Shown piece by piece: positions 8,463 through 16,751 of a stretch of DNA of 64,000 bases. Each line of letters opens with the position of its first letter. Position 1 is the stretch's first letter. The notes under the pieces were generated by a model, which was not told where the DNA came from, did no database searches, and saw nothing but the letters and a program-made list of their open reading frames with translations. This DNA is from SZAS-103 sp036496805. Lineage in GTDB: Bacteria > Pseudomonadota > Gammaproteobacteria > Xanthomonadales > Xanthomonadaceae. The stretch is taken from NCBI GenBank assembly GCA_036496805.1, contig DASXKN010000006.1:20046-84045 (forward strand), in the 5' to 3' direction. A program made the translations under genes and the position numbers.

Positions 8463-8729
8463 CGATGCTGACGGGGGTGAACTGTCCCTATTAACGCCTC
8501 CGCGAAGCTGCGACGCAAGCCATCGCGTGCAGCGTCCGCGTCTGGCCCTTGCAAGGCTGGACTCCGCAGCGCCTCGATCGGGCTGGCAAATGATGGCTGC
8601 ACCGACAGTCCTCGCGGCGCTGCAACGGCGGCGTACGCGCTGGAAGTACCGGTGACTTCCGGCCGATAGCCTGTCCGCTGCGTTTGCCCCAGCCTTCGCG
8701 GGCCGATCACGGCGGACGAGGAGTTGGGC

Positions 8730-10583
8730 ATGCGCGTTGTTGCGGGAATCCTGGCTGCGGGCTTGTTGTTTGCGATCGCGCCTGTGCACGCGGACGAAAA
8801 GGAAGGTCCGCCTCCAGCCACGATCCAGCAACTCGATTCGCGCCTGGCGACGCTGTTCGCGCAGGGCCATGTGCCCGGCGCTTCGGTCGCGCTGGTCGAG
8901 AACGGCCAGGTCGTGTTCGTGAAAGGCTACGGCTACGCCGATACCGCGAAGAAGATTCCGGTGACGCCCGACACCGTGTTCCGCGCCGGTTCGATCTCCA
9001 AGAGCCTCACCTCGATCGCGGTGATGACCGCGGTCGAGCAGGGCAAACTCTCGCTCGACGACAAGCTGGCCGATCGCGCGCCGGAGGTGAAGTTCGTCAA
9101 TCCGTGGGAAGCGAGCGACCCGGTGCGGCTGGTGAACCTGCTCGAGCACACGACCGGCTGGGCGGACGTCTACCCGAAGGTGTATGCGATGGACGGCAAG
9201 GGATGGTCGGTGCTGCGCGGCGTGCAGTACACCAGCCCGCTGTTTGTCAGCCGCTGGAAACCGGGGCATTTCCCGGTCTACAACAATGCAGGCCCGGCGG
9301 TTGCCGCGGTGATCCTCGAAAAGGCCACCGGCGAGGATTTCGCGGCGTACATGCGCGAGCGCGTGCTGCGTCCGATGGGCATGCCCACCGCCGATTTCGA
9401 CCTGCCGCCAGCGCTGGAGGCGCGTGTCGCGAAAAGCTACGAGTCCGATGGCAGCGAAACGCCGTATCAAACCATCATCCTGCCACCGGCCGGTTCGCTG
9501 GCCGCGACCCCACGCGAACTTGCGCAACTCGTGCGCTTCTACCTCGGACGCGGAACCGTGGACGGCCGGCAGGTGCTGAAACCCGAGTCGGTCGAGCGCA
9601 TCGAGCGTAGCGAATCGACGCTCGCGAGCCAATCCGGTTTCGTGAACGGGTACGGCCTCGGAAACACCGGGCTGACCGACACCGGCATCACCTTCCACGG
9701 CCACAACGGCAGCATCGACTCGTTCACCTCGGTCTACGGCTACTGCCTGCGCAATGGTTCCGGCTACGTGCTGATGGCCAACGGCGGCGAGGGCGTCGAT
9801 TTCGCGACGCCCGTTTCGCGCCTCGTGCAGGGCTATCTCACTCGCAACATCAAGCCGCAATTTCCGGCGACGGTAGCGATCGACGACAGCACGTTGCAGC
9901 GTTACGCAGGCGTCTATCGCACCATCACGCCGTCGAATACCTTGCTGCGGCCGATCGCCGAGGTGCTGGGGTTCACCCGCGTGTCGGCTGGGCATGGCGA
10001 GCTGCGGATCGGCGGCAAGGCATACCTTCCGACGGGCCCGCACAGCTTCCGTCGCGTCGATCGCGACGAACCGTCGCTGGCCTTCGTCGAGCAGGGTGGG
10101 GAGGTCTACCTGATATCCGCGCTCGGCGCCCGCCAGAAAACGTCGTACGCGTTGTTCGGCGCCGTGCTCGCGATCGGCTTCGTGCTGGTCGTCGGCACGC
10201 TGATCGGGCTGGTCCTGTTGCTGGTCTGGACCGTCGCGCGGTTGCGTGGACGCGCGCGTGGCGGAGCGATGGTGCGACTGTGGCCGATCGCAGGCGTGGT
10301 GGCGCTGGTGGCCACATTCGCCTTGCCACTGGCGGCGCTCCTGGCGCCTGGCATGCAGGCAGTGCATCGCCTGTCGGATGCGGGTCCGTACGCGGTCGCG
10401 ATCATGCTCGGCAGCCTGCTGTTCCCGGTCTTCGGTGCGCTCGGACTGGTTTCCAGCCTGCGGGCGAACGAGGCGAGGCGCTTCGTGCGCATCAATGCGG
10501 GGCTGGTATCGATCGCATTGCTGGCGGTGGCGGGCTATGCGTTCTCGATCGGCTGGATTGGCATGCGGACATGGGCCTTGTGA
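8730..10583 (+). CDS. Membrane-anchored serine hydrolase, beta-lactamase class C family
   Basis: This penicillin-binding/beta-lactamase-fold serine hydrolase has 617 residues. It carries a signal peptide (about 1-21), the SISK motif (S88-K91 as SxxK), the YNN motif in VYNNAGPAV (YxN) and HNG in FHGHNGSIDSF (the KTG position). A C-terminal extension holds about four membrane segments after residue 465. The substrate is unknown; relatives include peptidases and esterases, and resistance should not be assumed. The ATG at 8730 has a GAGGAG ribosome site seven bases upstream; the TTG two codons earlier is less likely. The active domain should face the periplasm. Confidence 0.85.
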   Translation: MRVVAGILAAGLLFAIAPVHADEKEGPPPATIQQLDSRLATLFAQGHVPGASVALVENGQVVFVKGYGYADTAKKIPVTPDTVFRAGSISKSLTSIAVMTAVEQGKLSLDDKLADRAPEVKFVNPWEASDPVRLVNLLEHTTGWADVYPKVYAMDGKGWSVLRGVQYTSPLFVSRWKPGHFPVYNNAGPAVAAVILEKATGEDFAAYMRERVLRPMGMPTADFDLPPALEARVAKSYESDGSETPYQTIILPPAGSLAATPRELAQLVRFYLGRGTVDGRQVLKPESVERIERSESTLASQSGFVNGYGLGNTGLTDTGITFHGHNGSIDSFTSVYGYCLRNGSGYVLMANGGEGVDFATPVSRLVQGYLTRNIKPQFPATVAIDDSTLQRYAGVYRTITPSNTLLRPIAEVLGFTRVSAGHGELRIGGKAYLPTGPHSFRRVDRDEPSLAFVEQGGEVYLISALGARQKTSYALFGAVLAIGFVLVVGTLIGLVLLLVWTVARLRGRARGGAMVRLWPIAGVVALVATFALPLAALLAPGMQAVHRLSDAGPYAVAIMLGSLLFPVFGALGLVSSLRANEARRFVRINAGLVSIALLAVAGYAFSIGWIGMRTWAL

Positions 10584-10671
10584 TTCCGGCCCTCGAAAAG
10601 GGTCGGGTTCTATTCCGAGTCCATGAGACGGCTCGCGGTAAGATGCTCGCCCCGCAACCGGTTGAGACTCC

Positions 10672-11181
10672 ATGACGATCAGCATGCACGCAGCTTCCGT
10701 TCCCGTTTTCCAGCAGATGCTCGAGGCTCTCGGCAATGTCATCGGCAAGGCGGAGGCGCATGCCGCCGACCGGAAGATCGACCCGGCCGCATTGCTCCAG
10801 TCGCGGTTGTTCCCGGACATGTTCACGTTCACGCGCCAGGTGCAGGTCGCCTGCGATTTCGCGAAGGGCGTATCGGCACGGCTCGCGGGTGTCGACGTGC
10901 CGGTGTACGAGGACAAGGAACAGACGTTCGCGGAATTGCGCGCCCTGGTCGCGAAGACGGTCGCGTTCATCGGGTCGCTCGACGCGTCGCGCTTCGAGGG
11001 CAGCGAGGACCGCGACATCGTCACCCGCCCCGGCACGCCGCGCGAGCGCACGTTCAAGGGGCAGGCCTACCTGCTCACCTACGGCCTGCCGCAGTTCTTC
11101 TTCCATGTCACCACGGCCTATGCCCTGCTTCGACACAACGGCATCGAGATCGGGAAGCGCGACTACATGGGCGCGTTCTGA
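10672..11181 (+). CDS. DUF1993 domain protein
   Basis: This 169-residue protein matches the DUF1993 family, helical-bundle proteins distantly like DinB. It starts TISMHAASVPVFQQMLEALG and ends with the family-typical AYLLTYGLPQFFFHVTTAYA and GIEIGKRDYMGAF. The biochemical role is unknown. It follows the serine hydrolase by 88 bp in the same direction and may have its own promoter. Confidence 0.88.
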   Translation: MTISMHAASVPVFQQMLEALGNVIGKAEAHAADRKIDPAALLQSRLFPDMFTFTRQVQVACDFAKGVSARLAGVDVPVYEDKEQTFAELRALVAKTVAFIGSLDASRFEGSEDRDIVTRPGTPRERTFKGQAYLLTYGLPQFFFHVTTAYALLRHNGIEIGKRDYMGAF

Positions 11182-11270
11182 CGGCTGCGGACTCGCGGTG
11201 TCGAACAGCGGCGCCGGACCACGTTGTCGGCAAGATGTTCCGAAGCGCGGGAGAATGACTCCCCAACTGG

Positions 11271-11768
11271 CTAGCGGCCGCCCATCTCGCAATGGGTGAG
11301 CCACAGGCGCGTATCGAGTTCGAGCTGGTGGTAGTCGGACTCCATGTGCGTGCACAGCTGGTAGAACGCCTTGTCGTGCTCGAGGTGCCTGAGGTGCGCG
11401 AGTTCGTGCACGACGATCATCTGCAGGAACGGTGCAGGGGCGTCGCGGAACACGCTGGCGATGCGGATTTCGCGGCTGGCCTTCAACTGTCCGCCGTGCC
11501 CGCGGGAGATCGCCGTGTGCGTGCCGAGCGCGTGCTGGACCACCTGCAGTTTGCCGTCGTAGAGCACCTTGCCGAGCGGCACCGACGTGCGCAGGTGCCG
11601 TGACTTGAGGTCCTGCACGTAGTCGTACAGTTGGCCGTCGTTGCGGACGGCGTGGTTCCCGGGATACCGGGTCGCTAGCAGGACACCGAGACGATCGCCG
11701 TCGATGAGCGCGCGCACTTGCGCCTGCAGGGACTCGGGGTATCCGGCGAGGTATTTCAAAGTCTGCAT
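11271..11768 (-). CDS. YgjP-like zinc metallopeptidase
   Basis: This 165-residue protein has the HExxH motif in VVHELAHLRHLEHDKAFY with the downstream His and Phe typical of the YgjP/DUF45 metallopeptidases. A second conserved part is DYHQLELDTRLWL. The start at MQTLKYLAGYP (11768) is preferred to the longer frame because homologues begin there and the longer form would run into the preceding gene. It is the last gene of an operon with the SPFH, zinc-ribbon and small membrane genes, 43 bp after the latter. A proteolytic role in envelope maintenance is inferred from this context only. Confidence 0.82.
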   Translation of the reverse strand: MQTLKYLAGYPESLQAQVRALIDGDRLGVLLATRYPGNHAVRNDGQLYDYVQDLKSRHLRTSVPLGKVLYDGKLQVVQHALGTHTAISRGHGGQLKASREIRIASVFRDAPAPFLQMIVVHELAHLRHLEHDKAFYQLCTHMESDYHQLELDTRLWLTHCEMGGR

Positions 11769-11811
11769 CGGCGGATACAGGAAAAGGGGGCGTAGCGGGT
11801 CGATCGACTCC

Positions 11812-12093
11812 TCAGCTACTGTCGCCGCCGCTCCCGTTGCCTCCGATCCGCTCCACCCGTTGGCGATAAGCCCGCACGTTGTCGCCATTGATGCGCGACT
11901 CCCGCGAACCTCTCACCTCATCGACCTTCTGGTCCTGGTCCGCGCCGGTCACCGGCTTGGCCACGACCGCCGTTTCGTGTTCGAAGTCGTGGGATTTGTC
12001 GGTGTTGCGGTAGTACCGGAACAAGGTCCAGTACAGGCCGACGCCGCCGGCCGGGCCGAGCAGGAGGATCCACATTCCGCCATCGCTGCTCAT
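11812..12093 (-). CDS. Small membrane protein of the SPFH operon (YdjH-like position)
   Basis: This 93-residue protein has one membrane segment (MWILLLGPAGGVGLYWTLF, about residues 7-25) and a charged cytoplasmic tail ending in Gly/Ser. Its start overlaps the stop of the zinc-ribbon gene in ATGA, so it is translationally coupled. In Bacillus subtilis the ydjF-I operon encodes PspA, a zinc-ribbon membrane protein, a small protein and an SPFH protein. By position this gene corresponds to ydjH. No sequence-specific motif was recognised. Confidence 0.7.
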   Translation of the reverse strand: MSSDGGMWILLLGPAGGVGLYWTLFRYYRNTDKSHDFEHETAVVAKPVTGADQDQKVDEVRGSRESRINGDNVRAYRQRVERIGGNGSGGDSS

Positions 12094-13397
12094 GACGTGT
12101 GCCCCACGATGAAGAGTGCAATGATTTCGAGGAAGGTGCCGACGGTGAGCGCGGTCAGGATGAGCTTCCACTGCTGCACCGGCACGCTGCCCATGGTCTC
12201 GCCGGTGCGGCCGTTCACCGCGATGTAGTGGAGCATGCCGCCGTTGGGGCCGGGTTGGTGGTACGAGTAGAGCCAGACCGGCAGGTACATCGCCACCCAG
12301 CGCGTGCCGTGCACGACGAGGCGTTCGGTCTCCCAGCGCACGCCGCGATCGTAGCGGGACATCGACTGTTGGACCTCGGCGCGGGCGATCGACAGCAGCT
12401 CGTCTTCCAGGTGCGGGCGCAGTTTCTCCACGTCCATGTCGCGTTTTTCCGAGGTGAAGCCCGACAGGTACGACGCGTTCCACTTCACCGCGTTCTTGGT
12501 GTCGAACGGCAGGATCGTGTTGATGATGTTGTTGGTGTTGGTGCGCGTGTCGAGGTTGCCGCGCGCGGCGGAGGATTCCAGCGGCAGGTCGTCGACGGTG
12601 AAGTCGACGTGCCGCTGCACCTGGTACACGTCGGCGTCGTAGTAGGTCTTCTTGTTGTTGTCGGAGCCTTCGGTGTACTCGCGCGTCAGGATCTCGCCCA
12701 CGCCGGCGACGTCGACGCTCGTGTTGCCGTCGACGATCATGTAGGGCAGGTAGACGCCGACGACGTTCTCGGGCGTGAACTGGTCCTTGAAGGCCTTGAG
12801 CGCGAACAGGCGCCGCTTGTCGACGAACTGGCGGATGCGCGCGACCGCGTCGTCCTTCTTGATGTGGAAGGGCAGCACCGCGTCGGGCACCGCGCCGTTC
12901 GGTATCTGCTCGTTGACGCCGAAGACGTGGCGGCACCAGTGGCAGCGCGCGGTCATCGCGGTTTCGGTATTGACCGTCACTTCGGCGCCGCAGCCGGGGC
13001 ACTTGAAGGTCATCATGCTGGCGACGTCGGCCGCGATGTCCTTCGCGCCCGAAGCGATGATCGTGCCGGTGAGCTGGTCGATGCCTTCGCCGAGCCCGAA
13101 TTCCTCCTCGACCCGCTCGGCATGCCACTGGTTGCGGCAGAACTGGCAGACCAGCAGGTCGGTGCCGGGCTTCTGCCGGACCTCGGTCGCGCCGCATTTC
13201 GGACAACGGTTGACGCCGTCCTGGAGCTCCTTCGCGGACGTGTCGATGGCGACCGGGTCGGGCGCCTCCAGTTCGTCGCGGATGGGCTTGGGCAGCGTGG
13301 CCGGGTCGATCGGCAAGCTGCCGTGCGGCGGCGGCACGTCCTGCGGCGAACCGGGACCGGTTGGCGGCGCCGGCGGCGGATTGTTGGCGTTCGACAT
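12090..13397 (-). CDS. Double zinc-ribbon membrane protein (YdjG-like)
   Basis: This 435-residue protein has a Pro-rich N-terminus followed by two zinc ribbons. The first is CPKCGATE...CQFCRNQW (about residues 65-92). The second is CPGCGAEV...CHWCRHVF (about 132-160). A long domain follows with no recognised enzyme motif, and then a C-terminal membrane segment, LILTALTVGTFLEIIALFIV. The arrangement matches the TFIIB-type zinc-ribbon protein YdjG of the Bacillus ydjFGHI membrane-stress operon. It lies 21 bp downstream of the SPFH gene and overlaps the small membrane gene. A role in recruiting a stress complex to the membrane is inferred. Confidence 0.8.
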   Translation of the reverse strand: MSNANNPPPAPPTGPGSPQDVPPPHGSLPIDPATLPKPIRDELEAPDPVAIDTSAKELQDGVNRCPKCGATEVRQKPGTDLLVCQFCRNQWHAERVEEEFGLGEGIDQLTGTIIASGAKDIAADVASMMTFKCPGCGAEVTVNTETAMTARCHWCRHVFGVNEQIPNGAVPDAVLPFHIKKDDAVARIRQFVDKRRLFALKAFKDQFTPENVVGVYLPYMIVDGNTSVDVAGVGEILTREYTEGSDNNKKTYYDADVYQVQRHVDFTVDDLPLESSAARGNLDTRTNTNNIINTILPFDTKNAVKWNASYLSGFTSEKRDMDVEKLRPHLEDELLSIARAEVQQSMSRYDRGVRWETERLVVHGTRWVAMYLPVWLYSYHQPGPNGGMLHYIAVNGRTGETMGSVPVQQWKLILTALTVGTFLEIIALFIVGHTS

Positions 13398-13418
13398 GGT
13401 GGTTGCCCGTCTCGCGGC

Positions 13419-14579
13419 TTACAGACCGAGTGCCTTGGCTTTTGCCGCGTCGTAATCGGCCTGCGTGATCAGGCCGAGATCGAGCATGTCCTTGGCCTTC
13501 TTCAGCTTGGCGATCGGATCGTCAGCCGGCGGCGCGGCCGGGGCGGGCGGTGCGACGGGTTGCTGCAGGCTGCCCATGCCACCGGCCAGGCCGGTCGCCA
13601 TGCCCACGCCGACAAGGCCCGCCGCGCCGCCGTGTTCGCCCGCCGACTGGATGCCTGCCGCGACGCTGGCCTGCAGGTTGGCATTGCCGCGCGCACCGGA
13701 CAGCGCATCGGCACGCTGTACGGTCTTGAGCAGTTCGCGCGTGTTCGCGTCGTATTCGATCGAAACGATGGCGGTCTTGACGATGGCCAGGCCGCGATCG
13801 GATTTCCACTGGTAGGCGCTCTCCACCGCGGCCGACAGGCTCCTGGCGAAACCGATCGAATCCTGCTGGAGCTTGGTGATGCGATGGCTCTTGTCGGCGT
13901 CGTTCGTGTACAGGCTGAAGGCCGGCGCGAGCGAACCGACCACTTCGTTGAAGAGCTGGTCGGCGGCGGCGTTGTCCATGTCGGTGAAGTCGAAGACCAT
14001 GCCGGGCTGGAGGTACGCGGCCGGGACGAAATTCTTCACGAACAGGATCGGATCGACGATCTTCAGCGTGTACGAGCCGCGCGTCACCGCGCCGACCTGG
14101 GTGTTGAGGAAGCTGTCGTCCCAGTAGATTTCCGACTGGGTGCCGAAGCGGTTGTCCGGCAGTTCCTTCAGCGAGACGAAGAAGGCCATCTGCTGCGAAC
14201 CGGGCTGGCCGCCGAACTTGAAGCGTTCCCAGCTCTGCTTGATCGTCGAATCGACGAAGCCGCCGCCGGAGAACATCGACTGCGAGTTGATGTCGCCCGA
14301 TTGCCACTCGTAACCGCCCGGCTCGGCGGCGAAGCCGGTGATCTTGCCATCCTGGAACAGCAGCAGCCCGTAGCCTTCGGGAACGACGATCTTCGAACCG
14401 TTGGTGATGATGTTCGACGAACCCCTGGTGTTCGAACCGCGCCCGGCGTTGCTGCCCTGCGGCACGGCGGCGAACAGCGCCGCCGTCGCCGGCAAACCGT
14501 CCGGAATCGTGTAGAAGTCCTTCCACTGGTCGGCGAGCGTACCGCCGATCGAACCCGAAATTGCCTGAAAAAGACCCAT
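13419..14579 (-). CDS. SPFH-domain protein with C-terminal SHOCT motif (YdjI-like)
   Basis: This 386-residue protein is of the type often annotated 'virion core protein' or SPFH/YdjI. It begins MGLFQAISGSIGGTLADQWK, then the SPFH region (about 60-270) including RGSYTLKIVDPILFVKNFV. A Gly/Ala/Pro-rich linker follows, and a C-terminal SHOCT motif with IAKLKKAKDMLDLGLITQAD. YdjI of B. subtilis helps bring PspA to the membrane. No PspA gene is adjacent here. The start at 14579 is chosen because homologues begin MGLFQ. It is the first gene of a four-gene operon. Confidence 0.85.
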   Translation of the reverse strand: MGLFQAISGSIGGTLADQWKDFYTIPDGLPATAALFAAVPQGSNAGRGSNTRGSSNIITNGSKIVVPEGYGLLLFQDGKITGFAAEPGGYEWQSGDINSQSMFSGGGFVDSTIKQSWERFKFGGQPGSQQMAFFVSLKELPDNRFGTQSEIYWDDSFLNTQVGAVTRGSYTLKIVDPILFVKNFVPAAYLQPGMVFDFTDMDNAAADQLFNEVVGSLAPAFSLYTNDADKSHRITKLQQDSIGFARSLSAAVESAYQWKSDRGLAIVKTAIVSIEYDANTRELLKTVQRADALSGARGNANLQASVAAGIQSAGEHGGAAGLVGVGMATGLAGGMGSLQQPVAPPAPAAPPADDPIAKLKKAKDMLDLGLITQADYDAAKAKALGL

Positions 14580-14741
14580 GAGATCACTCCGTGATTCGTG
14601 GCCGGGCACCGTGCCCGCCATGCTGGCGAACTATACATTCCCGGACGTTAGGCGCAGGGGAAACCGGCCAGGTGCATCTTTCCCTGGCCGATGACGATGT
14701 CAGGGACACGTTGCGGCCTGGATTTCGCTGCGGCCTGGATT

Positions 14742-15596
14742 TCAATCCTGCAGCGCCGCCTCGCGTCCCTGCTGGCGGATGATCGCTTCCTGGCGCGCTT
14801 CCTCGATCGACTCCATCACCGCGCCCACGTCGGCCTTGCTGTCGTCGAACACGAACTGGCCTGTCAGTTGCGAATCCGGCTTCAGCTCGCCCTTCTCGTA
14901 CAGCGCCCACATCTCCTCGCCGTAGTGCGTCGCCAGCAACTCCGGCGCGTGGCGGCCGAGGCTGTCGCGCAGGTTGTGGACGTCGCGCAGCAGCATCGCG
15001 CGGGCGGCGTTGTTGCCGGCGGCGCTGACCACCTGCGGGAAGTCGATGATCACCGGGCCGTCGTGGGCGATCAGCACGTTGTATTCGGACAGGTCGCCGT
15101 GGATCAGGCCGAGGCAGAGCATGCGCACGACGTCGGCGATCAGGTCGTGGTGGTACCAGCGCGCGAGTTCCGGGATCAGGTCGACTTCGCCCAGGCGCGG
15201 CGCGCTGTGGCCGTGGTCGTCGACCAGCAGTTCCATCAGCAGCACGCCGTGGAAATAGCCGTGCGGCCGCGGCACGCGCACGCCGGCTTCCATCAACTTG
15301 TACAACGCGTCGACTTCGGTGTTCTTCCAGGCGATTTCCTGCTCGCGGCGGCCATACTTGCTGGCCTTGCCGATCGCGCGAGCCTGGCGGCTGCCGCGTA
15401 CCTTGCGGCCTTCCTGGTACTGGGTGCGCGCCTGGAAGCTGCGCTGCGCCATGTCCTTGTAGACCTTGGCGCAACGGATCTCGTCGCCCGAGCGCACCAC
15501 GTACACCGATGCTTCCTTGCCGCTCTTGAGCGGCCGCAGCACGGCGTCGATCACGCCGTCGTCGAGCAGCGGCTGCAGGCTCCTGGGGGTTTTCAA
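14742..15596 (-). CDS. RIO1-family serine/threonine kinase
   Basis: This 284-residue atypical protein kinase has a nucleotide loop in LKSGKEASVYVV, the catalytic loop LIHGDLSEYNVLI (H, D, N) and the metal-binding VIIDFPQ. These are the RIO1 signatures. Bacterial RIO kinases have poorly known targets. The start is TTG at 15596: homologues begin MKTPxxLxPLLxDG, exactly as the frame reads from this TTG, and no in-frame ATG exists nearby. It is separated by about 160 bp from the SPFH operon and is probably transcribed alone. Confidence 0.88.
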   Translation of the reverse strand: MKTPRSLQPLLDDGVIDAVLRPLKSGKEASVYVVRSGDEIRCAKVYKDMAQRSFQARTQYQEGRKVRGSRQARAIGKASKYGRREQEIAWKNTEVDALYKLMEAGVRVPRPHGYFHGVLLMELLVDDHGHSAPRLGEVDLIPELARWYHHDLIADVVRMLCLGLIHGDLSEYNVLIAHDGPVIIDFPQVVSAAGNNAARAMLLRDVHNLRDSLGRHAPELLATHYGEEMWALYEKGELKPDSQLTGQFVFDDSKADVGAVMESIEEARQEAIIRQQGREAALQD

Positions 15597-15691
15597 CGGA
15601 AGGTGTTCATGAAGTGCGGGCTGCCGGCAACGAAACGGTCTGGCGATTTTACGCCGGAACCGGGCGAGCGCCTTGAGGACTCATCGTGACG

Positions 15692-15985
15692 TCAGTCGGA
15701 TGCCGGATCGCCTGGCTTCGTCTCGTACTGGGACGGCGTGACGCCGGCGCTCGCGAGGTAGCCGCGCAGGTTGCGCACGCCGTTGCGATCCAGGGTGCTG
15801 CCGTGGTGCGGCTTGTGCAGGACGCCTTCGGCGCGTCCGAGGCGCACGCGGATGCGGTTGCCGTTGAGCGTTTCGATGTCCGCGCCCAGGTGGTGCAGCA
15901 ACGACTCGATTTCGCGCCAGTGGATGTTCGCGCTGATCGGGTCGTGGAAGATGGTGCGGATCAGGGTGCCGTGATGGTGGCTCAT
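15692..15985 (-). CDS. HicA-like toxin-family protein without HicB
   Basis: This 97-residue protein resembles the larger HicA/YcfA-type dsRNA-binding proteins. It has TLIRTIFHDPISANIHWREI, the segment HKPHHGST with the presumed catalytic His, and VRNLRGYLASAGVTP. HicA toxins are translation-blocking mRNA interferases neutralised by HicB. No HicB-like gene lies on either side (gaps 15597-15691 and 15986-16084 are empty), so it may be a solitary family member with another role. The start at MSHHHGTL is where homologues begin. Confidence 0.75.
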   Translation of the reverse strand: MSHHHGTLIRTIFHDPISANIHWREIESLLHHLGADIETLNGNRIRVRLGRAEGVLHKPHHGSTLDRNGVRNLRGYLASAGVTPSQYETKPGDPASD

Positions 15986-16084
15986 GGTCGATCGCGCAGG
16001 TGCGCTGCTTGCAGCCAGCATACTCCGCCCGCGCTGCTGCGTACGATCCGGAGTCCATCGCAGGCGATGGAACGCGATCGGGTA

Positions 16085-16720
16085 TCAGTACCACTCCAGC
16101 GGCTTGCCGAGGAACTCCGTTTCTTCCGCCGTCGATTCGCGTCCCAGCATCGCGTTGCGGTGCGGGAAGCGTCCGAAGCGGTCGATGACTTCCTTGTGCA
16201 TCCGCGCTTCCCGGGTCCATTCGGCATGGCCTAGCGGTTCCATCAGGTCGAGCGCCAGCGCCTGATCCTGCGCGTCCTCGCTGTGTTCCAGCGGCATGTA
16301 GAGGACCAGGCGTTCGACGTCCGCAAGGCCGGCATCGAATCCGCGTTCGATCGCCGAGCGCGCCCATCGCCGCGCGGTCGCATCGGTGGCGTAAGCGCGC
16401 GTGTTCGAGCGGAACATGTTGCGCGGGAACTGGTCGAGCGCGATCACCGCGGCGAGTATCGCGCGCAGTGTTGCATCGACGGCGACGGCATCGCCTGCCA
16501 GGCTTTCGTGCAGGGACAGGAAACGCTCGCGGATGCGTGCGTCCAGCGCCGCGTTCTTCGCGAACCAGTCCTGCTCCGACAATTCTTCGAACCAGAACCG
16601 CAGCACGTCGCCCACCCAGGCTGCCTCGCGCATCCCGCCTTGCGGCGGCTCGTCCGGGGCCTTGCGTCCGTCCGGCAGTCCGGCTATCCGCAGGCCTTCG
16701 GCGAGGTGCTTGTCGCTCAT
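16085..16720 (-). CDS. DUF924 family protein
   Basis: This 211-residue protein matches DUF924, TPR-like helical proteins of unknown function. Recognised segments are VLRFWFEELSEQDWFAKNAA, IALDQFPRNMFR and LYMPLEHSEDAQDQ, with the C-terminal FPHRNAMLGRESTAEETEFL. The start at 16720 (MSDKHLAEGL) is used; residues upstream are atypical. About 30 bp separate it from the preceding receiver-domain gene, so co-transcription is possible. Confidence 0.87.
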   Translation of the reverse strand: MSDKHLAEGLRIAGLPDGRKAPDEPPQGGMREAAWVGDVLRFWFEELSEQDWFAKNAALDARIRERFLSLHESLAGDAVAVDATLRAILAAVIALDQFPRNMFRSNTRAYATDATARRWARSAIERGFDAGLADVERLVLYMPLEHSEDAQDQALALDLMEPLGHAEWTREARMHKEVIDRFGRFPHRNAMLGRESTAEETEFLGKPLEWY

Positions 16721-16751
16721 GTCGGTCTCATCGGTGCGCTGCAACCGCCTG

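Noticed and set aside
7980..11057. A 1025-codon open frame on the minus strand
   Set aside because: Only its last 160 codons (7980-8462) code, for the DUF1456 protein. The rest is antisense to the serine hydrolase and DUF1993 genes and has the Arg/Ala/Asp-rich composition of a high-GC shadow frame.
12099..14594. An 831-codon plus-strand frame over the SPFH and zinc-ribbon genes
   Set aside because: It is the mirror of the real minus-strand operon and shows Val/Gly/Asp/Arg-rich shadow composition.
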